Source: an uncultured Pseudomonadaceae bacterium (GTDB taxonomy: Bacteria > Pseudomonadota > Gammaproteobacteria > Pseudomonadales > Pseudomonadaceae). Taken from it: a stretch of DNA of 14,449 nucleotides. This document shows, piece by piece, positions 1 through 6,932 of this stretch (its first letter is position 1; each line of letters opens with the position of its first letter). Location: NCBI GenBank assembly GCA_947630465.1, contig CANRHT010000030.1, positions 1-14,449 of the forward strand, in the 5' to 3' direction. The notes under the pieces are model-generated. The model did not search any database and had not been told where the DNA came from. It saw only the letters and a list, made by a program, of their open reading frames with translations. The position numbers were made by a program, and so were the translations under genes.

Positions 1-256
1 AGTGGGCTCGATTTAGATTGAGCAAAGCGCGCGATTATATACCAATGGGGTTTTTAGTCATCATCTTTGCGTGGGCTGGTGTCTGTACTTGTATCTGAGC
101 TTGAGGGCTAGGGCGGTAAAATAGAGTATTAAAGGCGCTGCTGAGCTTGATCGGCGGCATTGCAAAAAAATCTATGATTCCCGCCCTAGCGTAGCTGATG
201 ATTAACTGAGGGTATGCATCAGCCACTACGGTTCACTGCAGACTGTGCTGTTAAAT
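1..256. other. Intergenic sequence, no supported gene
   Basis: I see no convincing gene here. A 63-codon minus-strand frame (226 to 35) begins with GTG, has no ribosome binding site I can see and resembles no family I know. A 10-bp inverted repeat, GCTAGGGCGG (108-117) and CCGCCCTAGC (181-190), brackets a 63-bp stretch. It is short enough to be chance. The stretch probably holds the 3' untranslated region of the lipoprotein gene on the minus strand. Confidence 0.5.
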
Positions 257-883
257 TTATTTTATTTCAGCATTATAAATAACAGTCGTTTCGCCTTCTT
301 TTTTAATGCTGAGCTTATTGCCATCAGCAAAGGCTTCGACAAGTTCTGAGCAGCCGTCAATTTCAGTTGATCCGTCCACGTACTCGCCTTGTATATCAAA
401 ACTCAAGGCATAAGTTGTTGCTGGGCAACTGCGTCCGTTCTCGCCGGTTGAGACAATCAGTACATATTTATTTGGGCCAAATGCATAGGCTTTTTCAACC
501 GCTACATAGCCAGTCTCGTCAGGGTATTCAACGACAGACTCCATCAGGTTCATAACGCCTGCGCGTGATAGGTAGGTGAGAGCAGTACCCATTTCAGTAT
601 GTTGCACGGTAAAGGGACCCGCTTCATCACCAGACACAATTAGTGCTTCATAGGCGACTGTTGGTGCAGCAGGGGCGGCAGTTGCTGGTGCGGGTGTGGC
701 AGGTAACGTTTGTGGCGCAGCGGGGTTGACGCATTGCCCACTTTCGCAAATCCGCTCACCTTTACAGTCAGTGTCCTTCATACATTGATTCAGTGCTGGA
801 GCCGTTGCTGCTGTGTTGTCACTGGGTTTATCACAAGCTGCAAGACTTAATACGAGTACAGCCAGTGCAAAAAAACGTGTCAT
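257..883 (-). CDS. Predicted lipoprotein with a cysteine-paired motif
   Basis: The 208-aa product begins with a short basic N-terminus, a hydrophobic core (residues 5-14) and a lipobox LAAC, so lipidation at Cys17 by the Lgt/LspA/Lnt pathway is expected. Asp follows Cys17; in Escherichia coli an Asp at +2 retains lipoproteins at the inner membrane, though the rule is looser in Pseudomonas. After the anchor comes a four-cysteine stretch (about residues 34-51, pattern C-x5-C-x5-C-x4-C) that could form disulfides. An Ala/Pro/Thr-rich linker follows (about 53-76), then a C-terminal domain of about 130 residues with two more cysteines. An AGGA ribosome site lies about 9 bases before the ATG. I do not recognise the C-terminal domain and assign no function. 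Confidence 0.8.
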   Translation of the reverse strand: MTRFFALAVLVLSLAACDKPSDNTAATAPALNQCMKDTDCKGERICESGQCVNPAAPQTLPATPAPATAAPAAPTVAYEALIVSGDEAGPFTVQHTEMGTALTYLSRAGVMNLMESVVEYPDETGYVAVEKAYAFGPNKYVLIVSTGENGRSCPATTYALSFDIQGEYVDGSTEIDGCSELVEAFADGNKLSIKKEGETTVIYNAEIK

Positions 884-949
884 AGAGCCAATCCTTTTTG
901 GGTATCGTTGTGAGGTTTGATTGTAGCCTTTTAGCTCAAGTGCTGAGTC

Positions 950-1627
950 TTATATTGTCAGCTGAGTTGTTGCATCCAATTTGGATGTGCTTGGTTGAAA
1001 TTCGCCAAGTAGTAGTGCTTGGCAAGTTGTTTTAGGGCGTATTTCATTGCCAAAGTAGAGGTTCTTAATGTTTGGGTAGGCGGCTTGGATGGCATTTTCT
1101 AGCGTTGCACAGCTGTTTAAATCTGGAAACGCTGCCCCCGCAATCACCACATACAACGTATTAAAGTCAGCCAACGAGTGTTTAAGCGCATGCAGCGGCT
1201 CAGCCCAGTTAAAATCAACTGCTATAAAGCTGAGTTGCCGAGTCGTGCAGGCTTGCAAAAAGCTGCGAAACACACACAGGTCACGTGCGGGCCAATCACC
1301 GCAGATCGTTAATTGAATGCAATCAATAACCTGCTTGGCCCATGCATGAAACATTAACGAGGGCAGTTGTGGGTCGGCAACAATCTGATATCCATGAGTG
1401 TCCAGTGTGCGCGTTATAGGGATTGGATCAATAAAGAACATGTATTCAGCATCACTGTTGTCTGCGCGATAACGCTTAGGTGCATCAATGGCAAACGCAA
1501 TAAAACTCTCACCAAAAGAGGAGTGACTATGGTGCTGGTGCATGCGCACTTGTAGGGATTCAAGTTGTGCATGAAAATCCATCACGCGGGTCTTAATGGG
1601 GTCGAATGAAGCGATAAATGGCGGCAT
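950..1627 (-). CDS. Hypothetical protein, 225 aa, unrecognised
   Basis: I do not recognise this protein. It is probably soluble: there is no signal peptide and no long hydrophobic segment. It is rich in His near the N-terminus (a short HQHHSH run at about residues 30-35) and has several Cys and Trp residues. The ATG is preceded by AAGGTG at good spacing, which supports translation. The gene starts 39 bp downstream of the stop of the truncated AAA+ ATPase frame on the same strand, so the two were probably once co-transcribed. If the ATPase is now broken, this gene may be a leftover partner or may be expressed from elsewhere. It has no frameshift and ends in a normal stop. Confidence 0.65.
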   Translation of the reverse strand: MPPFIASFDPIKTRVMDFHAQLESLQVRMHQHHSHSSFGESFIAFAIDAPKRYRADNSDAEYMFFIDPIPITRTLDTHGYQIVADPQLPSLMFHAWAKQVIDCIQLTICGDWPARDLCVFRSFLQACTTRQLSFIAVDFNWAEPLHALKHSLADFNTLYVVIAGAAFPDLNSCATLENAIQAAYPNIKNLYFGNEIRPKTTCQALLLGEFQPSTSKLDATTQLTI

Positions 1628-1666
1628 AAGTGCACCTTAAATTGAGTTGGATTCAAATGCGGCGGG

Positions 1667-2032
1667 TTAAAACCCAATGCGCCGATGTTTAACTTGTTCT
1701 TTATGCATCACTTCATTGTTCAGCGTTTGGACAAAGGCGCTGGCGCTGGATAAAGGATGAAAACGTGCCATGCGTGTTACCGCAGCAAAGTCGCCTGGCG
1801 TCAGGCAGTCAAGGCTGGCGAGTTGTTGTGGCAGATTTTTTTGTCGATAGGGCAGTTGCAGTTGCTTGCAGTGGCGTACAAATAATCCCCAGGCTTGAGT
1901 GTCGGTTAGAAAATCAAACTGTGCTTTTAAGTCAAAACGGCGCACAACCGCTGGGTTCAGTCCGTCCATTAAGTTGGCTGATGCGATAAAAATGCCATTG
2001 AAGTGTTCTATTTGCGTGAGCATTTCATTCAC
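1667..2032 (-). pseudogene. C-terminal remnant of an AAA+ ATPase
   Basis: The 121-aa frame matches the C-terminal half of an AAA+ module. It holds a sensor-1-like segment (IASANL, Asn20), a paired arginine-finger segment (VVRRFDLK, Arg31/Arg32) and part of the C-terminal lid. Walker A and Walker B, which should lie upstream in the same chain, are absent. The frame stays open only to about 2086, where it meets TAG. Family resemblance seems to begin at EVNEML, the segment that usually follows the Walker B helix in these proteins. The nominal start is GTG at 2032. An ATG at 2023 has a GAGGTG upstream that could act as a ribosome site, but the product could not bind ATP by itself. The simplest reading is a gene with its 5' part deleted, with the break next to a palindromic repeat. 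Confidence 0.7.
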
Positions 2033-2078
2033 CTCAGAATCTGCTATTACGGCTGAAACTGCATGATGGCACAGTGAT

Positions 2079-2134
2079 GCGACGAGCTATGTCGTTGAGT
2101 GGACTGTCACGTCGTTATATTCCTCACGGGGATG
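2079..2134. repeat. Degenerate palindromic repeat, copy A
   Basis: The left part (2079-2102, GCGACGAGCTATGTCGTT...) and the right part (from about 2100, TGGACTGTCACGTCGTTATA...) look like decayed halves of the palindromic repeat common in many proteobacterial genomes (GCGAGGAGC..., GAAGCAATCCA and their complements). Many positions have diverged, so identification is by similarity to copy B and to the remembered consensus. It lies immediately upstream of the truncated AAA+ ATPase frame. Confidence 0.4.
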
Positions 2135-2164
2135 GGTGTTGTAGCTTTGCAGAAATGGTGCAGA

Positions 2165-2255
2165 GTCTTTGCGAACGCAGTGAAGCAATCCACTGAACCA
2201 GCTGTGCGGTGCTCGGGTATGGACTGCCGTGTTGCTAAGCTCCTCGCAGAGACGA
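2165..2255. repeat. Palindromic interspersed repeat, copy B (imperfect inverted arms)
   Basis: The left arm at 2165-2192 contains TCTTTGCGAACG and GAAGCAATCCA. The right arm at 2220-2255 contains TGGACTGCC and GCTCCTCGCAGAGACGA. Reverse-complementing the right arm gives TCTCTGCGAGGAGC...CAGTCCA, which aligns with the left arm imperfectly over about 30 bp. The arms enclose a loop of about 27 bp. This matches the widespread GCGAGGAGC/GAAGCAATCCA repeat, a non-coding, probably non-autonomous element. It and copy A lie in the 350-bp non-coding gap between the ATPase remnant and phaC. Confidence 0.55.
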
Positions 2256-2325
2256 AGTCATAGAGCTTGTAGAGATGATAGGTTAGACCTCGAAGGTATG
2301 ATGGGGGCTAGGAATTATAAGGCGC

Positions 2326-2363
2326 ATAAAAAATGGGGCTTAATCGTTAAATTAAGCCCCATT
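2326..2363 (-). terminator. Rho-independent terminator of phaC
   Basis: Perfect 13-bp arms, AATGGGGCTTAAT (2332-2344) and ATTAAGCCCCATT (2351-2363), enclose a 6-base loop. Read on the minus strand, the stem is followed by a run of T. The stem begins about 20 bp after the phaC stop codon. Confidence 0.9.
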
Positions 2364-2383
2364 GAGTGGACATTACGCTGGGT

Positions 2384-4096
2384 TTAACCCTGTTGCATGA
2401 CGTAACGGCCGGGTGCAGCTTCGATCGCTGGGTATTCTGCGCTACCCATCTCAGTGACTGCAGGGACTTTCTTGCCGCTGTGCTTCTCTAACCAGTCAAA
2501 CCAGTCATTCCACCAGCTGCCAGGCTTCTGCTCAGCTGCTTTTAGCCATGCTTCAGGCGACTTAACAATTTTGTCATTGACCCAGTAGTTACGCTTTTTC
2601 TTTGCAGGTGGGTTAATAACACCGGCAATATGGCCAGAGCTGCCCAGCACAAAACGTGTTGGACCTTTCAGTAAAGTGGTACTGGCGTACGCACTGTGCC
2701 AAGGTACGATGTGGTCGTCTTGAGTGGCCAGTAAGTAAGTGGGTGTTTTGATTGTCGCGAAGTCTAACTTCACGCCGCACATGTCCAGCTCGCCTGATTT
2801 CAAATCGTTTTGCAGGTAAGTGTGACGCAAGTACCAGCAGTACATATTGCCAGGGAAGTTGGTGCTGTCGTTGTTCCAGAATAACAAGTCGAAAGCACGT
2901 GGCTTTTCGCCTTTTAAGTACTTATCAACGTTGTAGTTCCACCACAACTCATTTGGACGCAGCATTGAGAATGAGTTGCCCATGTCTTCGCCACGGAATA
3001 AACCGAACTTGCTACCGTCTTTACCACCGATGGTGCGCTCACGGTAAGCCACAAGTTTTTCATCTACGAAAACGTCGATTGGACCGGTTTCTACGTAGTC
3101 AAGGAAGGTGGCAAATAAGCTCAATGATGCGATGTCAGTGTCACCGCGTGCAGCCAATACAGCTAAGGCGCAGCTCAACAAAGTACCACCAATACAGAAG
3201 CCCATGCAGTTCAGTTGACGCTCACCGCTGATAGCACGTGTGGTGCGTATAGCATTGATGATGCCGTCTTGAACAACTTGTTCCCAGCTGACGTGGGCCT
3301 GTTCTTGACCAAAGTTGCGCCAAGAGATCAGGAAGACCTGCTGACCTTGCTCAAGAAGGTGGCGTACTAAAGAGTTCTCTTGTTGTAAATCGAGAATATA
3401 GTACTTATTGATAATGGGTGGCACGATAAACATTGGCTTTTGGAATTGAGTTTCAGTCAGCGGCTTGTACTGAATCAGCTGAAAGAGTTCGTTTTCAAAT
3501 ACCACGGTGCCTGGCGTTGTTGCTAAAGTTTTGCCAACTTCAAACTCGCCTGCATCACATTGACGCATTTTGCCTTCTTTCATGTCGCTTGCTAAGTGCA
3601 AGAAACCACTGGCAAGGCTAGTGCCTTTGGTTTCCACCGCGCGCTCAATGGCGTCAGGGTTGCTCATGAGGAAGTTGCTTGGTGCGCTAGCAGCAATCAT
3701 TTGCTCGATTAAATAATCCAAGCGTTGCTTAGATTTTTCATCATTAATTGGCAGTAAATCCAATAATTTCAATAGAAACTTTGAGTTAAGCAGGTAAAAC
3801 GCTGCTAAAGAACCAAATAATGGATTGTTCCAGTTTTCGCTCGAAAAGCGACGATCGCTGAAAGTAAAATCTTGCTGGCTGAGTGTTTGTTGGCCTAGAG
3901 CCATCCAGTCGTTGTTGAACTCTGCTTGCAGTTGTTCAAGGTCAGTGCTGGGCACATCAAACCAGGTGCTATGGTCACAGTCTTTAAACCAATCATGCTG
4001 TGTAATACCCATACGCAACTGTTGTAGGCATAAGTTAGCAATAAAAGGGGTTTGACCTGACCAATAGGTGTTTAAAAAGTTTTGATTGATATCCAT
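2384..4096 (-). CDS. phaC: Class I poly(3-hydroxyalkanoate) synthase PhaC
   Basis: Polymerises (R)-3-hydroxyacyl-CoA, mainly 3-hydroxybutyryl-CoA, into PHA at the granule surface, releasing CoA. The 570-aa length fits class I synthases (Cupriavidus necator PhaC is 589 aa). After an N-terminal domain (about 1-200) comes an alpha/beta-hydrolase catalytic domain with the lipase-like box GFCIGG. Its Cys301 is the expected nucleophile, Asp461 (in TQDDHIVP) the acid and His489 (in SSGHIAG) the base. The spacing of these three matches C319/D480/H508 of C. necator. No PhaE or small class IV subunit gene is adjacent. The ATG at 4096 has an AGGA about 12 bases upstream, a somewhat long spacing. phaB lies 301 bp upstream on the same strand, and a strong terminator follows. 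Confidence 0.97.
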   Translation of the reverse strand: MDINQNFLNTYWSGQTPFIANLCLQQLRMGITQHDWFKDCDHSTWFDVPSTDLEQLQAEFNNDWMALGQQTLSQQDFTFSDRRFSSENWNNPLFGSLAAFYLLNSKFLLKLLDLLPINDEKSKQRLDYLIEQMIAASAPSNFLMSNPDAIERAVETKGTSLASGFLHLASDMKEGKMRQCDAGEFEVGKTLATTPGTVVFENELFQLIQYKPLTETQFQKPMFIVPPIINKYYILDLQQENSLVRHLLEQGQQVFLISWRNFGQEQAHVSWEQVVQDGIINAIRTTRAISGERQLNCMGFCIGGTLLSCALAVLAARGDTDIASLSLFATFLDYVETGPIDVFVDEKLVAYRERTIGGKDGSKFGLFRGEDMGNSFSMLRPNELWWNYNVDKYLKGEKPRAFDLLFWNNDSTNFPGNMYCWYLRHTYLQNDLKSGELDMCGVKLDFATIKTPTYLLATQDDHIVPWHSAYASTTLLKGPTRFVLGSSGHIAGVINPPAKKKRNYWVNDKIVKSPEAWLKAAEQKPGSWWNDWFDWLEKHSGKKVPAVTEMGSAEYPAIEAAPGRYVMQQG

Positions 4097-4218
4097 AGAT
4101 ATGCAAGATCCTCGCGTGTTAAAAGCCTACGCATGTCGGCGTGGTGCTGTGGTTAGATAAACTGCTTGGATAGCAGAATGATCTGTATTGGGTTTGAATG
4201 CGACCAAGGTACCATATA

Positions 4219-4238
4219 ATCAGCAACTAAGTGCTGAT
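4219..4238. promoter_or_regulatory. Inverted repeat upstream of phaC, possible operator
   Basis: Perfect 7-bp arms, ATCAGCA and TGCTGAT, are separated by 6 bases, about 125-140 bp upstream of the phaC start. On the minus strand it is followed by ATTATATGG, which could be a -10 region. The core differs from the TGC-N3-GCA sites near phaR and the phasin gene, so a different regulator or chance is possible. Confidence 0.3.
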
Positions 4239-4300
4239 CTAAGTCGTATTCTATTTAAATATGACGAATGCCGAACTCTCTTGCAGAGCTACGGTTATAT

Positions 4301-4336
4301 CTTATGCACAGCCCTAAACGTTGGGCCGTGCATAAG
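4301..4336 (-). terminator. Stem-loop after phaB
   Basis: Arms CTTATGCACAGCCC (4301-4314) and GGGCCGTGCATAAG (4323-4336) pair over 14 bp with one mismatch around an 8-base loop. On the minus strand the stem starts about 60 bp after the phaB stop. Only a weak, mixed A/T stretch follows, so it may terminate partially or serve as an mRNA processing or stability hairpin between phaB and phaC. Confidence 0.6.
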
Positions 4337-4397
4337 TGTGTCGCAGGTGTTGCAGTGATCAGTAATGTCCGCACTACAGCGCGGAGCCTTTACTGTC

Positions 4398-5144
4398 TTA
4401 CTGCATATTCATACCGCCGTTGACCGTGAAGTCAGCACCTGTTGAATACGCTGCATCATCTGAAGCCAACCAAGCAACCATTGAAGCGATTTCTGTTGGT
4501 AAACCGAGACGACCCACTGGGATACCTGAAATCATACCTTCCAAGATATCTGGACGGATTGCATCAGTCATATCAGTTTTAATGTAGCCCGGTGAGATTG
4601 TATTAACAGTCACACCTTTGGCGCTGACTTCACGAGCCAAAGCCATAGTGAAACCGTGAACACCTGCTTTAGCGGCAGAGTAGTTGACTTGGCCAAACTG
4701 GCCGCGCTGACCGTTGATTGAGGAAATGTTAATAATACGACCCCAGCCATTACCCAACATGCCATCAACCACTTGCTTGCTGGTGTTAAACAGGCTGTTT
4801 AGGTTGGTGCTGATCACCGCATTCCAGTTTTCTGGAGTCATTTTGCGGAAAGTACCATCACGTGTAATACCAGCGTTATTGATTAACACATCAACTGCGC
4901 CGACTTCAGCGTGGAGCTTTTCAAATGCTTGTACGGTTGAGTCCCAGTCAGCAACGTCACACTCCAGTGCTTGGAAGTTGTAGCCTTCTGCTGCTTGCTG
5001 AGCAAGCCAATCATTTTTGCGTGCCGATGCAGGGCTGCAGCCGACTACAACGGTAAAACCATCATCATGTAAACGACGGCTGATAGCTGTCCCTAAACCA
5101 CCCATGCCGCCTGTAACCAGTGCAATACGTTTTTTATTAGTCAT
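4398..5144 (-). CDS. phaB: Acetoacetyl-CoA reductase PhaB (short-chain dehydrogenase)
   Basis: Reduces acetoacetyl-CoA to (R)-3-hydroxybutyryl-CoA, normally with NADPH, supplying the monomer for PhaC. The 248-aa length is typical. It has the nucleotide-binding TGGMGGLG motif (residues 11-18), NNAG (89-92), and the catalytic Ser142, Tyr155 and Lys159 in the order and spacing of C. necator PhaB (S138/Y151/K155). The segments ISSINGQRGQFGQVNYSAAK and SPGYIKTDM are characteristic of PhaB. The related FabG reductases share the fold, but this detail and the position next to phaC favour PhaB. GGAG lies 8 bases before the ATG. It is first in the minus-strand phaB-phaC pair and divergent from phaR. 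No phaA thiolase gene is nearby. Confidence 0.95.
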   Translation of the reverse strand: MTNKKRIALVTGGMGGLGTAISRRLHDDGFTVVVGCSPASARKNDWLAQQAAEGYNFQALECDVADWDSTVQAFEKLHAEVGAVDVLINNAGITRDGTFRKMTPENWNAVISTNLNSLFNTSKQVVDGMLGNGWGRIINISSINGQRGQFGQVNYSAAKAGVHGFTMALAREVSAKGVTVNTISPGYIKTDMTDAIRPDILEGMISGIPVGRLGLPTEIASMVAWLASDDAAYSTGADFTVNGGMNMQ

Positions 5145-5382
5145 TACTCGATCTCCATTATATTTACTGCTTAAGAATTACCTACCTATTTAAAAATTAC
5201 TAGGGAGTGCTGAATCAAGCAAAACCGTTATGACAAGTGTGACAAAGCAATTGCGTTGGTGTTATGTATCAATCAACGGATGATTGTTGCGTTGCTTCGA
5301 TCCTGGCAATCACGGAGTTAATCAGTGCTCCATTAGATTTTTAAATGGCGGCAATATATTTGTGTCAATGTTTATATGCAAA

Positions 5383-5411
5383 TTGACAGTAATAAGCAAT
5401 TAGATTAATAG
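5383..5411 (+). promoter_or_regulatory. Putative sigma-70 promoter of phaR
   Basis: A perfect -35 hexamer TTGACA (5383-5388) is followed after 17 bases by TAATAG (5406-5411), a poor match to TATAAT. The start would fall near 5418, directly beside the palindrome at 5422-5442 and about 90 bp before the phaR ATG. Confidence 0.4.
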
Positions 5412-5421
5412 CTAATAGGCG

Positions 5422-5442
5422 CCTGTTTGCAGGGCAGACAGG
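5422..5442. promoter_or_regulatory. Candidate PhaR operator in the phaR promoter (TGC-N3-GCA core)
   Basis: Nine-base arms CCTGTTTGC (5422-5430) and GCAGACAGG (5434-5442) are inverted with one mismatch around AGG. The core TGC-N3-GCA also occurs twice upstream of the phasin gene. TGC-containing palindromes are reported PhaR targets in other PHB producers. Its position at the predicted transcription start fits autorepression. The assignment to PhaR is inference. Confidence 0.55.
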
Positions 5443-5507
5443 ACGAAAGACAGGTGAGTAGGGTAAGATACTAGACTTATGTATGCTATTTGCGAGATTT
5501 CCTACCC

Positions 5508-6038
5508 ATGCAAGACAATAATCACAGCCAGCCACGCTTAATCAGAAAGTACACCAATCGTCGCATGTATGACACGCATACCAGCACCCATGTGAATGTG
5601 AACGATATCCGTGAGTTTGTGATTGATGAGATTCCCTTTCAAGTCGTGGATGCCAAGAGCGGTGAGGATCTAACGCGCAGCATTCTTTTACAGATCATCC
5701 AAGAAGCAGAAAATGACGGCGAGCCGATTTTTTCCAGCGATATGCTCAAAGGTATTATTCGTTTTTACGGACCACTGCAAGGCATGCTGGGCAGCTATTT
5801 AGAACAAAGTATTCAAACTGTGGTTGACTTGCAAACCAAGGCCAGTGTCCAGTCATCGCAAGCTTGGAGCGAGTTTATGCACAAGCAGTCGCCAGTGACA
5901 GGGGACTTGATGAATGATTATATGGAGCAGTCAAAGAAGCTGTATCAAAGCACGCAGAGTTTGTTTGGTTTGTTTGGTGCGGCGCCGGCCAGTAAATCAG
6001 AGGCAGCGAATGCTGAAAAGGATACTGATACAAAGTGA
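5508..6038 (+). CDS. phaR: PHB-responsive transcriptional repressor PhaR
   Basis: A DNA-binding regulator that also binds PHB. In characterised systems it represses the phasin gene and its own gene, and leaves DNA when granules form. Near the N-terminus it has the signature RLIRKYTNRRMYDT (residues 10-23) of the PHB accumulation regulator DNA-binding domain. A PHB_acc-type helical segment follows (about residues 78-103, containing LKGIIRFYGPLQGMLG), then a polar tail. From the ATG at 5508 it is 176 aa. A TTG at 5490 in frame would add six residues that are unlikely to be conserved. Neither start has a good ribosome site; the ATG is preferred because the signature follows at the usual distance. 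This PhaR is the regulator, not the class IV synthase subunit of the same name. The gene is divergent from phaB and converges on the phasin gene. Confidence 0.93.
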   Translation: MQDNNHSQPRLIRKYTNRRMYDTHTSTHVNVNDIREFVIDEIPFQVVDAKSGEDLTRSILLQIIQEAENDGEPIFSSDMLKGIIRFYGPLQGMLGSYLEQSIQTVVDLQTKASVQSSQAWSEFMHKQSPVTGDLMNDYMEQSKKLYQSTQSLFGLFGAAPASKSEAANAEKDTDTK

Positions 6039-6137
6039 TGCTGTATTGAGTGTATCGCGTACTCAGGGTTGGCTCAGGTGTAGATTGAGCGCTGAATGAT
6101 TGTTTGCTGAATGATTGTTTATAGTTGCAGTACACAT

Positions 6138-6177
6138 AAAAACGCTGGAGACCCTATTGAGGTGCTCCAGCGTTTTT
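6138..6177. terminator. Bidirectional terminator between phaR and the phasin gene
   Basis: Perfect 13-bp arms, AAAAACGCTGGAG (6138-6150) and CTCCAGCGTTTTT (6165-6177), lie around a 14-base loop. T runs follow on the plus strand and, as the complement of the A run, on the minus strand. It can stop phaR transcription (plus) and phasin transcription (minus). Confidence 0.92.
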
Positions 6178-6180
6178 TAT

Positions 6181-6206
6181 TGAGCTAGACATGACTGTCT
6201 AGCTCA
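6181..6206. terminator. Second stem-loop in the phasin 3' region
   Basis: Perfect 11-bp arms, TGAGCTAGACA (6181-6191) and TGTCTAGCTCA (6196-6206), have a 4-base loop, directly after the phasin stop on the minus strand. It has no T run of its own in either direction. It may stabilise the phasin mRNA 3' end or act in tandem with the terminator 3 bp away. Confidence 0.55.
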
Positions 6207-6213
6207 GACGATC

Positions 6214-6822
6214 TTACTTACCAGCAGGCTTGTTAGTCTTAGCTGAAGTAGATGCAGTCGCTGCAGATGTTGCTGCAGTTGTAGCGTTACGTGTTGCTTC
6301 TGTAGCGGCGCTTGCTGCTGCAGTGATACCTTCTTCAGCCATTTGTGTGGCTTGCTTAGCTGCTTTCTGTACGCTTTCGTAAGTGCTGCCAGCTGTTTCT
6401 AAAGCTGATTTCATCATTGCAACTGCTGGCTCAGCGCCTGCTGGTGCATTCTTGCTCAGGGTTTCGATCATTTCCTGAGTTTGCTTAGAAGTAGCTGTCG
6501 CTTGGCTTTCTGCCAGCTTAGCGATTTCTGCTTGAGTGCTAGATACTAAATCGTAAACTTCACGATTGAATTCCATCATGCGCTCTGCTTGTGCTGCAGG
6601 CTGAGTCAAAGAAGACTGCAGTTTTGCGAAATCTTGTGGGTTAGATGCTGAGAACATAGTGCGCAGGCTTTCCATTTGGTCAGCACTTGTTGCACGTAAG
6701 TTTTTGAACTGTAACTGAGACAGTTGCTCAACGCTTTCAAAGATTTTGCCGCTGATCTGCTGTAACAGCTCAAGTTGAGCTTGTTGAGTTTCTTGGATTT
6801 TTTCAGAATTAAATAAAGACAT
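6214..6822 (-). CDS. phaP: Phasin family protein (PHA granule coat)
   Basis: A small amphipathic protein that coats PHA granules and limits their coalescence. The 202-aa product has no signal peptide. It has a long helical region (about residues 5-120, rich in Gln, Glu, Leu and Met), including the phasin-like stretch FNREVYDLVSSTQAEIAKLAE (two adjoining pieces around residues 84-104). An Ala/Thr/Ser-rich low-complexity tail (about 160-198) ends in Lys-Pro-Ala-Gly-Lys. Such tails help phasins oligomerise or contact other factors. AGGAG lies about 10 bases before the ATG. The upstream region has two TGC-N3-GCA palindromes, which suggests PhaR control. The exact paralogue name is less certain than the family. 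Confidence 0.92.
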   Translation of the reverse strand: MSLFNSEKIQETQQAQLELLQQISGKIFESVEQLSQLQFKNLRATSADQMESLRTMFSASNPQDFAKLQSSLTQPAAQAERMMEFNREVYDLVSSTQAEIAKLAESQATATSKQTQEMIETLSKNAPAGAEPAVAMMKSALETAGSTYESVQKAAKQATQMAEEGITAAASAATEATRNATTAATSAATASTSAKTNKPAGK

Positions 6823-6901
6823 CTTAATGTATCTCCTAACGAATGGTTAAGCCTAAAGCGGCTTGAAACGAAATGGGTTAATCTCAAATCTGCGATTATG
6901 A

Positions 6902-6910
6902 TGCACTGCA
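6902..6910. promoter_or_regulatory. Candidate PhaR site 1 upstream of the phasin gene
   Basis: TGCACTGCA, a TGC-N3-GCA palindrome, lies directly beside the putative -10 element and about 80 bp before the phasin start. It shares its core with the site in the phaR promoter. Confidence 0.5.
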
Positions 6911-6932
6911 AAAAACAATTATGCAACTATTA

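Larger units (their letters stand above)
4097..4397 (-). other. phaB-phaC intercistronic region
   Basis: A 301-bp non-coding gap, unusually long for a phaB-phaC pair. It holds a strong stem-loop just after phaB and, nearer phaC, the inverted repeat ATCAGCA-N6-TGCTGAT (4219-4238) next to an AT-rich stretch. This suggests that phaC may have its own promoter and that read-through from phaB may be limited. I could not place a confident -35/-10 pair. Confidence 0.5.
5145..5507. promoter_or_regulatory. Divergent phaB/phaR control region
   Basis: A non-coding stretch of about 360 bp between the divergent phaB and phaR genes. On the plus strand it contains TTGACA (5383-5388) with a weak -10, followed by a palindrome that may be the PhaR operator. 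On the minus strand the phaB promoter must lie here, but no clear -35/-10 pair stands out. Short near-repeats such as TTGTCA/CTTGTCA occur around 5230-5245. Confidence 0.6.

Noticed and set aside
35..226. 63-codon minus-strand frame starting with GTG
   Set aside because: No ribosome site seen, no recognisable family, and the composition looks non-coding.
2033..2330. A CRISPR array or insertion sequence in the ATPase-phaC gap
   Set aside because: The repeats are two decayed inverted-arm elements without regular spacers, and no transposase frame is present.
2752..3231. 159-codon plus-strand frame opposite phaC
   Set aside because: An antisense shadow of the phaC coding sequence. The phaC frame has all catalytic residues, and the antisense product is Arg/Ser/Cys-rich with no family character.
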